64,000 nucleotides of DNA from Rhizobium oryzicola (GCF_030504645.1 NZ_JAUKWQ010000009.1:62001-126000); one strand, 5' to 3'; positions 9,464 to 19,542 are shown, numbered from the stretch's first letter. Made by a program: numbers and translations. The notes: generated by a model from the letters alone, not told the origin.

Positions 9464-9892
9464 TTACCCACGCCCGTCCGGATATTCCGCTGGTCCCTTG
9501 ATCTCGAGCTTGTTGCCGAAGAGATCGTGGATGTAGAAGGAATGGCCCATGCCCCTGGCGCCGCCATGCATGGCCTCTCGCACAATCTCCACGCCATGTG
9601 ACGCCAGATGCGCCCGCAAGTCGTCGTGATCGAACGGGCTCGTCGCCAGGCAGACGTGATCGACATTGCGCCCGCCCGCAACGGCTGGCACGGCGGACGC
9701 CGCACCCGGATGCGTCACGTCCCATAGTACGATGAGCGACGAACCGAACCAGACCTGCTCCATGCCGAGTGCCGGATAGGTATAGCCGGGCCGGCAGCCG
9801 AGCACGTCGCGATAGAAGCGCATGGCGCGCTCGAGATCATCGACCAGGAAGACGACGTGGTCGATCCCGACGGGCAGAAATGGAAAGGTCAT
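9464..9892 (-). CDS. VOC / glyoxalase-family protein
   Basis: This 142-residue vicinal-oxygen-chelate protein has paired beta-alpha-beta-beta-beta modules. GIDHVVFLVDDLERAMRFYRDVLG opens the first half, and NVDHVCLATSPFD...LFGNKLEIKGP closes the second, with His and Glu at the expected metal-ligand places. It could be a lyase, dioxygenase or resistance-type binding protein; the substrate cannot be read from the sequence. It converges on moaA with a 46-bp gap and has its own short promoter region shared divergently with the downstream MFS gene. Confidence 0.85.
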   Translation of the reverse strand: MTFPFLPVGIDHVVFLVDDLERAMRFYRDVLGCRPGYTYPALGMEQVWFGSSLIVLWDVTHPGAASAVPAVAGGRNVDHVCLATSPFDHDDLRAHLASHGVEIVREAMHGGARGMGHSFYIHDLFGNKLEIKGPAEYPDGRG

Positions 9893-10152
9893 GATGGGGC
9901 GCTCCTCTCGCCATCCGTCAATCTGGCCGCAAGCACGGCCAAGTCAACGCCCCATCCACACAAAGGTGATCGACCAGGGGCCGACGGCCGCAACATATGA
10001 GCAGAAACTGATTGCCTGTATCGTTTAACAGGCGTAGTGCCACGCCAAGCCGGTGATATACCACCGCGCACTCAAATTCATTGCAAGGGCGCTATTCCTC
10101 CCACTCAAGCGCCTCTCGTCCCCGTGACGATATCTGTTCAAGGAGAAAAGCC

Positions 10153-11433
10153 ATGGAAGTTTCCAGGGCCGAAAAGATGAAAACTGTGCTGCGGGTCACC
10201 AGCGGCAATTTCCTTGAGATGTTCGACTTCTTCCTGTTCGGCATCTACGCTTCCCACATCGCGCATACCTTCTTTCCGAACGACAACGAGTTCGTGTCGA
10301 TGATATCGACCTTTCTCAGCTTCGCGGCGGGCTTCGTCATGCGACCGATCGGCGCGCTGGTGCTCGGCCCCTACATCGACAGGATCGGCCGCCGCAAAGG
10401 CCTGATCGTCACCCTCTCCATCATGGCGATGGGTACGATCCTGATGGCCTTCGTTCCCGGCTATGCAACGATCGGCATTGCCGCACCGCTGCTTGTGCTG
10501 ATCGGTCGTTTGCTGCAGGGCTTTTCCGCTGGCGTCGAACTCGGTGGCGTCTCTGTGTATCTCTCGGAAATGGCGACGCCCGGCCACAAGGGCTTCTATG
10601 TCAGCTGGCAATCGGCCAGCCAGCAGGTGGCGATCGTGGTGGGCGCGCTGTTGGGCTTCCTTCTCAATCGTATGCTGATGCCGCAACAGATTTCCGACTG
10701 GGGCTGGCGCATCCCCTTCTTCATTGGCTGCATGATCGTGCCGTTCATTTTCGTGATCCGCCGCTCGCTGCAGGAAACGAAGGAATTTGCCAACCGCAAG
10801 CACCAACCGACCACGCGTGAAATCTTCGCGACGCTAATCTCCAATTGGGGCGTCGTGCTCGGCGGCGTCGGCATGGTCATCATGACCACCGTCTCCTTCT
10901 ACCTCATCACCGTCTACACGCCGTCCTTCGGCAAGACGGTGCTGAAGCTTTCGGAATCGGATGCGCTGCTGGCCACCATGGCGGTTGGTATTTCCAACTT
11001 CATCTGGCTACCGATTGCGGGCGCTGTCTCCGATAAGGTCGGCCGCAAGCCGATCCTGATCACCTTCTCGCTGCTGGCGCTCTTTACCGCCTATCCGGCG
11101 CTTTCATGGCTGATCGCCAACATCACCTTCGAGCGCATGGTGATCGTGGAATTGTGGCTCTCGTTCATTTACGCCTGGTACAACGGCGCGATGGTCGTGG
11201 CGCTCACGGAAGTCATTCCCGGAAGCGTGCGCACAGCCGGCTTCTCGCTGGCCTACAGCCTTGCCACCACGCTCGGCGGCTCGTCGCTTGCCATCTCCAC
11301 CTGGCTGATCGAAAGCAGGCAGGATAAGGCAGCACCCGGTTACTGGATGGGCTTTGCCGGGCTGTGTGGTTTGTTGGCGACGCTCTTCCTGTATCGCCGG
11401 GGTGCGGCGGCAGCGCGCGCAGCAAGGGCTTGA
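10153..11433 (+). CDS. MFS transporter, metabolite:H+ symporter (citrate/tricarballylate type)
   Basis: This 426-residue, twelve-segment transporter of the MHS branch has [14 protein letters not shown] at the first helix, the MFS loop motif DRIGRRKG between helices 2 and 3, its repeat SDKVGRKP in the second half, and [15 protein letters not shown]. The closest resemblance is to citrate-proton symporters (CitA/TcuC), so a tricarboxylate or dicarboxylate substrate is likely. The ATG at 10153 was chosen over an in-frame start 24 codons upstream because AAGGAG (10140-10145) lies 7 nt before it. The gene is probably in its own unit; EamA follows after 85 bp. Confidence 0.88.
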   Translation: MEVSRAEKMKTVLRVTSGNFLEMFDFFLFGIYASHIAHTFFPNDNEFVSMISTFLSFAAGFVMRPIGALVLGPYIDRIGRRKGLIVTLSIMAMGTILMAFVPGYATIGIAAPLLVLIGRLLQGFSAGVELGGVSVYLSEMATPGHKGFYVSWQSASQQVAIVVGALLGFLLNRMLMPQQISDWGWRIPFFIGCMIVPFIFVIRRSLQETKEFANRKHQPTTREIFATLISNWGVVLGGVGMVIMTTVSFYLITVYTPSFGKTVLKLSESDALLATMAVGISNFIWLPIAGAVSDKVGRKPILITFSLLALFTAYPALSWLIANITFERMVIVELWLSFIYAWYNGAMVVALTEVIPGSVRTAGFSLAYSLATTLGGSSLAISTWLIESRQDKAAPGYWMGFAGLCGLLATLFLYRRGAAAARAARA

Positions 11434-11518
11434 AATAACACCATAAGACAAATCTAAAACTCTGGTCGCGCCGTGCGCCCTGTTCTACATGAGGCCTGAG
11501 GACGGAGGAGAATCAGGA

Positions 11519-12427
11519 ATGCCCTTGTCGCAGAACGCGCGCGGCGCACTGTTGATGACGCTCGCCATGGGCGTCTTCACGGCCAATGATGCGCTGGTCA
11601 AATCCGTGACACCCTTTCTGTCTGTCGGACAGATCATGATGATCCGCGGCGCCATGACAACCGTGATGTTGTTGGCGATCGCGTGGCGGATGGGCGCTCT
11701 TGCCCATATCAGGCGCATGACGCATCCGCTGCTGTTTCTGCGCTCAATCTTCGAGATTGCCGGTACCGTCACCTATGTGACGGCGCTTGGTTCCATACAG
11801 CTGGCCAATGCCGGCGCTATCATGCAGTTCATCCCGCTGGCGGTAACGCTCGGCGCATCGCTGTTCTTTCGCGAGCAGGTGGGCTGGCGGCGCTGGCTTG
11901 CCATTCTTGTCGGCTTCATCGGCGTGATGATCATCTTGAGGCCGACGCCATCAGGCTTTTCCGTCGCCTCGCTGCTGGTGGTGCTGACGGTGTTCCTGAC
12001 GGCTGGACGTGACCTGACCACACGTCGGCTGGGGCTCGCCCTGCCCGCTTTGCTCGTCTCGCTGTTTGCCGCCTCGACCAATATGGTGGTCGGCGCCCTG
12101 CTGATGGTGCCGATGGGCGGTTGGCATCCGGTGAGCATCGAGCAGTTCGGCCATCTGGCGCTGGCTTCGATCCTGCTGTTGATGGGCTACCAGTCGATCA
12201 TCCTCGCTATGCGCGAAGGCGATGTCTCCTTCGTGGCCCCCTTCCGCTATACAAGCCTGATCTTTGCGCTGGGCCTTGGTTATTTCGCCTTCGACGAACA
12301 GCCGGATGGCTTGATGGTGCTGGGGTCATGCCTCATCATTGCCTCCGGCCTCTATGCCTTCTATCGCGAGCGACAGCGCGCCCAGAGCATCGCGGCAGAA
12401 ACGAGCGCAGGCACGGCCAGCGGATAA
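11519..12427 (+). CDS. EamA/DMT-family transporter
   Basis: This 302-residue protein has ten hydrophobic segments in two EamA repeats. The first ends with VGFIGVMIILRPT and the second holds LLLMGYQSIILAMREGDVSFVAPFRYTSLIFA, the typical drug/metabolite-transporter arrangement. The substrate is unknown. The ATG at 11519 is preceded by GGAGGAG at 11504-11510, eight nt away, so the earlier in-frame ATG at 11489 was set aside. mobA starts 11 nt after the stop, so this transporter is probably co-transcribed with mobA and mobB. Confidence 0.88.
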   Translation: MPLSQNARGALLMTLAMGVFTANDALVKSVTPFLSVGQIMMIRGAMTTVMLLAIAWRMGALAHIRRMTHPLLFLRSIFEIAGTVTYVTALGSIQLANAGAIMQFIPLAVTLGASLFFREQVGWRRWLAILVGFIGVMIILRPTPSGFSVASLLVVLTVFLTAGRDLTTRRLGLALPALLVSLFAASTNMVVGALLMVPMGGWHPVSIEQFGHLALASILLLMGYQSIILAMREGDVSFVAPFRYTSLIFALGLGYFAFDEQPDGLMVLGSCLIIASGLYAFYRERQRAQSIAAETSAGTASG

Positions 12428-12438
12428 GGATCTGAACG

Positions 12439-13062
12439 ATGCCAAGCTTTCCTCCTCCGCCCGGCATCATCTTGGCGGGCGGCAAATCGAGCCGGATGGG
12501 CACGAACAAGGCGGAGGTTCTGCTGGGCGGCCTGCCGATGATCGCCCATGTCATCCGCCATCTCGCGCCGCAGGTCAGCCACCTCTCAGTCAATGCCCCC
12601 GCGCCGCTTGCCGCAGCGCCCGATCTGCCGGCCGTACCAGATGTTATCCCCGGCCAAGGGGGACCGCTCGTCGGCATCCTGACGGCGATGCGTTATGCCG
12701 CGTCAGCGCATCCGGGCACCACGCACGTGGTAACCGCCTCGGTTGATAGTCCCTTCCTGCCACTCGACCTGGTGGAGCGGCTGGCATCCGCCCTGCCCGA
12801 TCGTGACACCATCGCTATTGCCGATTCCGCGGGTGAGATGCATCCCATTTGCGGGCTCTGGCCCGTTCATTTGGCCGATGATCTGGAGCGCTGGTTGGCG
12901 CTTGGCGAGAAAGCACGCGTGAAGGCTTTCCTGGCGCGGCATCCGGTTCGACTGGTAGATTTCCCGCTTGTCGAGACGACGGCGGGCATGCTCGATCCGT
13001 TTCTCAATATCAACAGCCCCGACGAGCTGGAACGCGCCCATCGTTTTCTGGAGGATGCATGA
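12439..13062 (+). CDS. mobA: Molybdenum cofactor guanylyltransferase MobA
   Basis: MobA transfers GMP from GTP to molybdopterin to give the guanine dinucleotide form used by DMSO-reductase-family enzymes. This 207-residue protein opens with the nucleotidyltransferase motif ILAGGKSSRMGTNKA, followed by PDVIPGQGGPLVGILTAM and VTASVDSPFLPLDL, the GTP- and metal-binding segments of the family. It is tightly packed: 11 nt after the EamA gene and overlapping mobB by 4 nt (ATGA). Confidence 0.95.
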   Translation: MPSFPPPPGIILAGGKSSRMGTNKAEVLLGGLPMIAHVIRHLAPQVSHLSVNAPAPLAAAPDLPAVPDVIPGQGGPLVGILTAMRYAASAHPGTTHVVTASVDSPFLPLDLVERLASALPDRDTIAIADSAGEMHPICGLWPVHLADDLERWLALGEKARVKAFLARHPVRLVDFPLVETTAGMLDPFLNINSPDELERAHRFLEDA

Positions 13063-13577
13063 CACCCAAGGTCTTCGGTATCGCCGGCTGGAAGAATTCC
13101 GGCAAGACGGGTCTGGCCGTGCGCCTGGTGGAGGAACTGACCCGGCGCGGTTACCGCGTCTCGACCATCAAGCACGCCCATCATGACTTCGACATCGACA
13201 AGGTCGGCGCCGACAGCTTTCGCCATCGTCAGGCGGGCGCGCATGAGGTGGCGATCGTGTCGGGGACCCGCTTTGCCATCATGCACGAACTGCGAGGCGA
13301 ACCGGAGCCGAGCTTCGATGAAATCCTCTCTCGCCTCGCGCCTTGTGATCTGGTGCTGATCGAAGGCTACAAGCGCGAGCCGGTGCCGAAGATCGAGGCA
13401 CGCCGTCTGGACGCGAAGAACCGCGAGCCGCTGGCACCCACCGATCCGCATATCCTCGCGATCGCCGCCGACCATGCGGTGACCGATACGACGCTGCCAG
13501 TCTTCGATCTGGATGACACGGCAGCGATTGCCGATTTCGTGGAGAGGGTGACGGGTTTGGCGAGGGGTAACGGCTAG
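13059..13577 (+). CDS. mobB: Molybdopterin-guanine dinucleotide biosynthesis protein MobB
   Basis: This GTP-binding adaptor (172 residues) assists MobA. The P-loop IAGWKNSGKTGLAVRLV is at the N terminus, followed by the diagnostic STIKHAHHDFDIDKVGADSFRHRQAGA. The sequence EGYKREPVPKIE near residue 110 is also typical of MobB. Start and stop are clear, and the 4-nt overlap with mobA implies translational coupling. The gene converges on ilvA with a 24-bp gap. Confidence 0.94.
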   Translation: MTPKVFGIAGWKNSGKTGLAVRLVEELTRRGYRVSTIKHAHHDFDIDKVGADSFRHRQAGAHEVAIVSGTRFAIMHELRGEPEPSFDEILSRLAPCDLVLIEGYKREPVPKIEARRLDAKNREPLAPTDPHILAIAADHAVTDTTLPVFDLDDTAAIADFVERVTGLARGNG

Positions 13578-13601
13578 GCCTCCACCCCTGCCCTCACCGG
13601 C

Positions 13602-14852
13602 TCAGATGATCAGGTTGGCGAGGATGTCGTTTTCGGTGATATCTTCGTAACCCAGCCCTGCCCCTTCGAACCGCTGGAGAAGGCCGGTGAAATTCTCCGG
13701 CTTGCTTGTTTCGATGCCAATCAGGATGGAGCCGAAATTGCGGGCCGACTTCTTCAGATATTCAAAGCGGGCGATATCATCATCCGGCCCCAGAAGGTTG
13801 AGGAAGTCACGCAGTGCGCCTGGGCGCTGCGGCAGGCGCAGGATGAAGTATTTCTTGAGGCCGGAGAAGCGCATGGCGCGCTCCTTGACATCTGGCAGGC
13901 GCTCGAAATCGAAATTGCCGCCGGAGACGACCGCCACCACGCGCTTGCCGGCAATATGCTCCGGGGCAAGCGTTGCGAGCGCCGTCAAGGACAGGGCACC
14001 GGCAGGCTCCAGCACCACACCCTCGATGTTGAGCATCTCTATCATGGTGACGCAGATCGCGTTTTCCGGGACGGCCAGAACCTGATCGGCGGAAAAGCCC
14101 TTCAGCGCCTCGAAGTTGAGATCGCCGATGCGGGCGACCGCTGCGCCATCCACGAAATTGTCGACCTTGGCAAGCGTCACCGGATGCCCGGTCTCCAGGC
14201 TGCGCTTCAGGCTCGGGGCACCTTCCGGCTCCACGAACAGGAAATCGGACGGCGCCATGCGCCCGGCGAAATAGCCGCTGACGCCAGACGACAGGCCGCC
14301 ACCGCCGACCGGCACGATCATCATATCAGGCACGCCGCCATCCGGCAGCTGCTCGGCGATTTCGGACGCCACCGTCGCCTGGCCCTCGATGATATCGGCA
14401 TGGTCGAAGGGCGGCACCATCACGGCGCCTGTCTCATCCACATGGGCACGGGCCGCGGCATAGCACTGGTCGAAAATGTCGCCCACAAGACGGATGGTGA
14501 TGAAGGGGCCGCCGAACATGCGGGTCTTGTCGATCTTCTGCTGCGGCGTGGTGACCGGCATGAAGACGACGCCCTGGACTTCAAAATGGCGGCAGACAAA
14601 GGCAAAGCCCTGGGCGTGATTGCCGGCGGAGGCGCAGACGAAGACGCGATCCGTATGGCCGGCGGCAATTTGCTTGCGGAAGAAGTTGAAGGCGCCCCGG
14701 ATCTTGTAGGAGCGCACGGGCGACAGATCCTCGCGCTTCAGCCAGATCTCCGCGCCGTAACGGCGGCTCAAATGCTCGTTGAGTTGCAGCGGCGTTTCCG
14801 GAAAGATCTCCCGCATCGCCTGCTTGGCTTCATCCACCGCTGCCATGTTCAT
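13602..14852 (-). CDS. ilvA: Threonine ammonia-lyase (threonine deaminase), biosynthetic
   Basis: This PLP enzyme converts threonine to 2-oxobutanoate, the first committed step of isoleucine synthesis. From the ATG at 14852 it has 416 residues: a fold-type II catalytic domain with the PLP lysine in SYKIRGAF (about Lys50), the glycine loop PVGGGGLSSG, SSAGNHAQG-like substrate loop (read here as CASAGNHAQG), and a single C-terminal ACT-like regulatory domain (~325-416). It is therefore the short form, allosterically regulated in relatives. The frame is open to 15020, but residues before MNMAAVDEAKQ lack homology-like character. The gene is monocistronic; a DUF4214 gene stop lies at its 5' side. 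Confidence 0.92.
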   Translation of the reverse strand: MNMAAVDEAKQAMREIFPETPLQLNEHLSRRYGAEIWLKREDLSPVRSYKIRGAFNFFRKQIAAGHTDRVFVCASAGNHAQGFAFVCRHFEVQGVVFMPVTTPQQKIDKTRMFGGPFITIRLVGDIFDQCYAAARAHVDETGAVMVPPFDHADIIEGQATVASEIAEQLPDGGVPDMMIVPVGGGGLSSGVSGYFAGRMAPSDFLFVEPEGAPSLKRSLETGHPVTLAKVDNFVDGAAVARIGDLNFEALKGFSADQVLAVPENAICVTMIEMLNIEGVVLEPAGALSLTALATLAPEHIAGKRVVAVVSGGNFDFERLPDVKERAMRFSGLKKYFILRLPQRPGALRDFLNLLGPDDDIARFEYLKKSARNFGSILIGIETSKPENFTGLLQRFEGAGLGYEDITENDILANLII

Positions 14853-15019
14853 TGCGCGCACACCCGATATCCATTCTTCCAATGCGCACGCTATGCCATA
14901 GCGGGCGCAGATGGGCAAAGGGATTGGCGGCATGGCAGGCATGTCGGCGTAACGGCTGTGTTGGATCGGCAGGCAGTCACCCGCCGGCCCCAAGGCCAAG
15001 GCGCGGGATAGCCCCAGCA

Positions 15020-16744
15020 TCAGAAAATGATGTTGCTTGTGGTGAAGACAACGGCATTGCCGCCAACCGCGGTCAGCTTGAAGGCGAGATCGGTGCCGGG
15101 ATCGTAGACATTGTTACCGTTGGTATCGAAATAGACCAGCGTGTCGTTGTTATCATCAATATAAAGAGCTGCCGCCTTGCCCTGGAAGCTCGCGGAACCC
15201 GGCGCGGGCGATTTCATAAACCTGGTAATCCCTGACTTGTCGCCGCTGAGCGCAAATGCCGAGACATCGACGGCGTTCTTGGTGATGCCCGCCGACGCGA
15301 AATTGCTGTAGATGTCGGTCTTGCGCGTCGTGGACAGATTGGCGGAATTGTAGACGATCACATCCTTGCTAAAGAGCTGCACCGTGTCGATGCCCTGCGA
15401 GCCCGTATAGCGGACACCGGGGTTCTGGATGGTGATTGAGAGATTGGCACTGCTGCCGGAGGCATCGAGAGTGTTGAGGGCGGCGGTTTTCGGGGTGGTG
15501 AAGGTCAGATCACCGGAGCCGGTAAAGCGCAGCACCGTCAGCTCGGGATCGATGAATTCATTGACCTTGTTGCTGCCGTTGAGATTGATGGACAAGGTCT
15601 CCACGCCGGGGATCTTGATGCGTTCGCTGGCGACGTGCTCAAGCTTCAGCGTCGCGGAATCATTGAGTGAGTTCGTGTCCTTGAACACGAAGGTCGTATA
15701 GCCCGAGCTCCCCGAGATGCCGAGCACGGTGTTGGGATCGATGCCGTAGACGCCGAAATTGGAAGCCCCGGCATCGCCAATCCGAAAAGAGGCAGCCTTG
15801 GAGTCGATGCTCCAGACCTCCTTGTATCCGCTGGAGAAACCGAGATCGAAGATGACATAGGCCGTGCCACCAAAGTTAAAGCCGTCCGCCTCGCCAGCCG
15901 CAATGGTAAATTGTATCCTCTCCACATTGGTCACGGTTGGCTTCAACCATTCGAGGTCAATGCCAGCGCCGCCATACTTGCCAAACACCCCATCGGCGGC
16001 CTGCACCTTGTACACCAGCGTGTCAAAACCATCCCCGCCATCGATCTTGTCGCCGGAGTTCAACGTGTTGACCAGTTGCGGATTGGGGCCAGATCCGTTG
16101 AAGGTCGCGGAGGCGCGGATCACATCATCGCCGGGCGTGGATTTGTAGGCAGCGTTTTTGGTGGTGGGCGACACGATGTCATCGCCTGTGCCGAGCGTGA
16201 GACTGATACCCGGACCGCCGCTCCCCACGGGGCCGGACGCGGCAATGCTGGCCAGCACCTTGGAGACCACTTGCGCGCTTGGAATGGTGCCGGGATCTTT
16301 GGTGACCTGGCTGACGTAAAGGCGGCCCAGGGCCGCCGCATCATTGCCGCTATAGGCTTGCGACGATGCCGAACCGATCGCGCTGGTCAGATTGTCGGCC
16401 GCTTTCAGCTTGTTGTTGACGATCGTCCTGTCATCGCCCTGCGCGCCATCGAGAATGGCGATGGCAATGTTCTTGATGGTCAGCAGGCCGCGATCCAGCT
16501 GGTCGGCGAAATAGGCCGTGCCTTCGGAATCGGCCGCACGGTTGAAAAGCGAGAGATAGATGGAATTGATGATGGTGGCATTGTTCTGCCCGGAAAAGCG
16601 ATCCCGGTATTCCTGGGTGCCGGCAAGATCGCCGATGCCGGAGAGATCGGCGCCATTGCCGGTGACGGAGTTGAAATAGGCAAGGCCGGCGGGATCGGCG
16701 GGGCGGGCGAACAGCGCCAGATACACGCCTTGAATGGAAGCCAT
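15020..16744 (-). CDS. DUF4214 surface protein A (574 aa), probable type I-secreted
   Basis: The N-terminal ~125 residues (IQGVYLALFARPADPAGLAYF and a second SIYLSLFNRAADSEG repeat) form a DUF4214 module, followed by an RTX-like or beta-rich passenger with glycine/aspartate motifs (TPGDDVIRAS, GGDGFDTLVY) and many Thr/Ser/Asn. The C terminus (LYIDDNNDTLVYFDTNGNNVYDP... and a final hydrophobic SNIIF) resembles the bluetail-type C-terminal signal of type I-secreted proteins. No Sec signal is present. The ATG at 16744 was chosen because GAGAGGAAA lies before it, the same leader as the neighbouring paralogue. The role is probably structural or adhesive at the cell surface; this is inferred. Confidence 0.8.
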   Translation of the reverse strand: MASIQGVYLALFARPADPAGLAYFNSVTGNGADLSGIGDLAGTQEYRDRFSGQNNATIINSIYLSLFNRAADSEGTAYFADQLDRGLLTIKNIAIAILDGAQGDDRTIVNNKLKAADNLTSAIGSASSQAYSGNDAAALGRLYVSQVTKDPGTIPSAQVVSKVLASIAASGPVGSGGPGISLTLGTGDDIVSPTTKNAAYKSTPGDDVIRASATFNGSGPNPQLVNTLNSGDKIDGGDGFDTLVYKVQAADGVFGKYGGAGIDLEWLKPTVTNVERIQFTIAAGEADGFNFGGTAYVIFDLGFSSGYKEVWSIDSKAASFRIGDAGASNFGVYGIDPNTVLGISGSSGYTTFVFKDTNSLNDSATLKLEHVASERIKIPGVETLSINLNGSNKVNEFIDPELTVLRFTGSGDLTFTTPKTAALNTLDASGSSANLSITIQNPGVRYTGSQGIDTVQLFSKDVIVYNSANLSTTRKTDIYSNFASAGITKNAVDVSAFALSGDKSGITRFMKSPAPGSASFQGKAAALYIDDNNDTLVYFDTNGNNVYDPGTDLAFKLTAVGGNAVVFTTSNIIF

Positions 16745-17136
16745 GATGCGTTTCCTCTCACAAAATGCGCATGACATCTCCCGGCGGAACCGCCGCAGAG
16801 CTTTCGCCAAAACTGCCATGCAGGACGGTGAGAGGACATTACCCGAACGGGTGATGACAGCCGGATAGGCGCGAAAAATTCAGCGCGCTTGAAGGCCTTG
16901 CGCGAGCTTCACCGCTGCGACGTTGCGGGAAAGTTTTGTGGCATTGCCTGCGTGGCATCATTGATGCGCTGCTGGATTCATCGGGCGCGCTCGAGACGCG
17001 GGAGAGGATAATTCAGTGCGCGTCATGACATAACCTAGTAGCATGGGCAATAGGATGACCATCGGAGGTGTAACTTCGCCGGCGGAACCAAGGATAGCAT
17101 TGCAAACTCTAAGTGAAAATTGCAAAACCCCAACGC
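16745..17136. promoter_or_regulatory. Promoter region of DUF4214 gene A
   Basis: About 390 bp precede the gene on the minus strand. The region contains the palindrome ACCCGAACGGGT at 16841-16852, 96 bp before the start codon, which is matched by ACCCAAATGGGT upstream of the second DUF4214 gene. No open frame with coding character was found. Confidence 0.45.
16841..16852. promoter_or_regulatory. Candidate operator palindrome ACCCGAACGGGT
   Basis: Five-bp arms ACCCG/CGGGT flank AA. Its sibling at 19745-19756 differs at two symmetric positions that keep the palindrome. Both lie upstream of DUF4214 genes. A regulator-binding role is inferred. Confidence 0.35.
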
Positions 17137-17170
17137 GAAAACCCCCGGTTTACACCGGGGGTTCTCTTTT
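17137..17170 (-). terminator. Intrinsic terminator of DUF4214 gene B
   Basis: A perfect 9-bp GC stem ACCCCCGGT / ACCGGGGGT (17141-17149 and 17154-17162) with a TTAC loop is followed on the minus strand by TTTTCGCG. It starts about 23 nt after the stop of the 785-residue gene. A strong terminator would fit an abundantly expressed surface protein. Confidence 0.85.
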
Positions 17171-17184
17171 CAATCGAGCTCACA

Positions 17185-19542
17185 TTAAGCGAATACGAAA
17201 TCGCTAGCGGTAACCGTACCGGTAACTGCGACCTTCACCAAGAAGTCGGAAGCGGCCTGAACGCCCGCATTCGCATCGTTTACGTACAGGTAGGTACCTG
17301 CCGCAGCACCCGAAGATACCGTGATCAAAGCAGCGCTTGCAGCACCACCTGACGTCGATGTGGCGATAGTGGAGATACCACCGTATACGCCGGTGAGATC
17401 ATTTGCCGACGCAATGGTTTGGGTATTCGACAGCGTGATGCTGGTAAACGCCGCACCGCTGTTAACAAGAGCAATCTTATCAGTACCCGCTACAAAATCC
17501 GTAATGGACGTAATCGCGGTTGTATTGCCAGAGGTTGCCAACAAGTTTGCGAGGTTCGAGCCAACGAACTTGAAGGTATCTGCACCCGCACCACCAGTCA
17601 GGGTGTCGGCCTGGTTTGCAGCAGTGCCACCCTGGATGATGTCGTTACCAGAACCACCAATGATGACGTCAGCCTTATCGGAACCAATGATCGACAGCTT
17701 TCCGGTAAACGCAGAAGCGTCAACCTTGCTGCCAACGGCGGTTGCTGCGAGCTTGTTCGTAATCGTCAGATCGGTATCGCCAGTGATAACGATTTTCGAA
17801 TTGTCGCTGTTTGAAAGCGTGGTAACAACGTTCGCGCCACCAGCCTTCGTTGCAACGCCCGTCGAAGCAAGGTTGACAGTCGAAATGCCCGTTACCGTGA
17901 GATTTGTAAGCGTGTGCGATGCACCAGACGTGTTGCTGAGCGTTACGTTTGTCGCAGCTTCGCCCACAGCGTTAGCGATCGAAATCGTACCGCCATTATC
18001 GACACCCAGATCGGCGCTAAACTTGCTGCTGGAGTTTGCGTTGGTGAACGCTGCACCTACAGTCGAACCCTTGGAAACAGCAAACTGGTTGATCGAAGTC
18101 AGCTTGGAAACGTCAACGCCAGAACCGTCAACTGCGAAACCGAGAACTTCAAAGTTCTTGGAAGCGTTAACGGTGTTGATCTGAGCCTGGCTCAAACCAC
18201 TCGTTTCGCTGGTTACGATCGTGTCAGTGCCCGCACCACCATCAAGCTGCGAACCGGCGGTAAGAAGACCCAGAGCACCTGCTTTAAGGGTGAGGGTATC
18301 CGCACCTGCGCCGCCCGTGAAGGCAAACGAAGCCGGGAGCGTCAGAGCCGTCACGTCGAGCGAAACGTTACCGGTTGCGGCAGAAGCATTGACCGTCTTC
18401 AGTGCAGTCAAGCTGGTGTCTGCGGTCAGCGTGAGATTCTTGTCGCCAGTAACAGAGAGAGTGGCCAGAGCTGCACCGGAGTTAACGAGCGTAACCTTGC
18501 TTGCAGCACCCGTATCGTTAAGCGTGAGAGCAGCACCATTGCTGGCGAGATCTAGCTTCACCGCACCAGTGGCAACGGAATCGGTGCCGACCGCATTTAG
18601 GGTAACGTTGGTTGCGCCGTTGATTTGAACCGTAGCGGAACCAGCAGCAGAATTTACCTTCGTCAGAGAAAGGGACTGGGTCGCCGCAGTCTTGATAGCG
18701 GTCGAAGAACCGTTTGCAAGAGTTGCCGGGCTATCGACCTGGACGCTCGTAACGCCTGTAAGACCACTAAAGTCAGCTGTCTTGGATGCAGTCAGCACAC
18801 CGCCGTTGACGTACAGCGTCTCGACGTTGGTCAGCTGCGGCAAAGCGAGAGCCGTAAGGTCAGCATCGCTTTTCACGAAGAGCTTTATCGTATCATTGCC
18901 CGCACCACCGTTTACGCTGTCACCAGCGGTTGCTGTGAGGCTGGTACCGGTGTTGTCAGCAATGAATACATCATTTCCACCTGTGCCGACGAGCGAGTCG
19001 ACAGCGGTGGTGAAGGACTGGGTGGAGCCGACGACAGGTGTGTTAACAATAGCTGCCAGAGCGCTGTCAACAGCGGTCTGTGCCGGAACCGTGTCCTTGA
19101 CAGCCGAGATGAAGGCGCGACCAGCGTCAGCAGCGGCATTGCCGCTATAGGCGAGAACTTCGGCCGTGGTATCGATCGCGGCAGTGAAAAGATCGGCAGC
19201 CTTGATCTTGTTCGTGACGGTCGTCAGGTCAGTGCCCTGTGCGCCATCGAGAATGGTGATCGCGATGTTGTTGATGTTGTACTTGCCGGAAGCCAGGCCG
19301 TTCGCGAAGAACGTCAGACCAGCGAGGTCAGCATCACGGCCGAACAGAGACTGGTAGATCGAGTTGATGATCTGCGGGTTCGACAGGCCAGCAAAGCGGG
19401 TCTGATACTCAGCCGTGCCAGCAAGGTTGCTGATCGCGTTCAGGTTCGCGCCGTTGTTGGTGACGGAGTTGAAGTAAGCCAGGCCCGTCGGATCTGCCGG
19501 ACGGCCGAACAGGGCGACGTACACGCCTTGAATGGTAGCCAT
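17185..19542 (-). CDS. DUF4214 surface protein B (785 aa), S-layer/RTX-like
   Basis: The N-terminal DUF4214 module (1-125) is about two-thirds identical by eye to that of protein A. It is followed by ~500 residues rich in Ala, Thr, Ser, Val and Asn with no Cys and regular VTLNAVGTDS/LTLNDTG-like strands, reminiscent of Caulobacter RsaA-type S-layer proteins. Calcium-binding RTX motifs (GGSGNDIIQGG, TGGAGADTFKF) lie around 630-660. The last ~35 residues (YLYVNDANAGVQAASDFLV...) resemble a bluetail-type type I secretion tail. GAGAGGAAA precedes the ATG. No secretion genes are nearby. It could be an S-layer subunit or a large adhesin; inferred from composition and architecture. Confidence 0.83.
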   Translation of the reverse strand: MATIQGVYVALFGRPADPTGLAYFNSVTNNGANLNAISNLAGTAEYQTRFAGLSNPQIINSIYQSLFGRDADLAGLTFFANGLASGKYNINNIAITILDGAQGTDLTTVTNKIKAADLFTAAIDTTAEVLAYSGNAAADAGRAFISAVKDTVPAQTAVDSALAAIVNTPVVGSTQSFTTAVDSLVGTGGNDVFIADNTGTSLTATAGDSVNGGAGNDTIKLFVKSDADLTALALPQLTNVETLYVNGGVLTASKTADFSGLTGVTSVQVDSPATLANGSSTAIKTAATQSLSLTKVNSAAGSATVQINGATNVTLNAVGTDSVATGAVKLDLASNGAALTLNDTGAASKVTLVNSGAALATLSVTGDKNLTLTADTSLTALKTVNASAATGNVSLDVTALTLPASFAFTGGAGADTLTLKAGALGLLTAGSQLDGGAGTDTIVTSETSGLSQAQINTVNASKNFEVLGFAVDGSGVDVSKLTSINQFAVSKGSTVGAAFTNANSSSKFSADLGVDNGGTISIANAVGEAATNVTLSNTSGASHTLTNLTVTGISTVNLASTGVATKAGGANVVTTLSNSDNSKIVITGDTDLTITNKLAATAVGSKVDASAFTGKLSIIGSDKADVIIGGSGNDIIQGGTAANQADTLTGGAGADTFKFVGSNLANLLATSGNTTAITSITDFVAGTDKIALVNSGAAFTSITLSNTQTIASANDLTGVYGGISTIATSTSGGAASAALITVSSGAAAGTYLYVNDANAGVQAASDFLVKVAVTGTVTASDFVFA

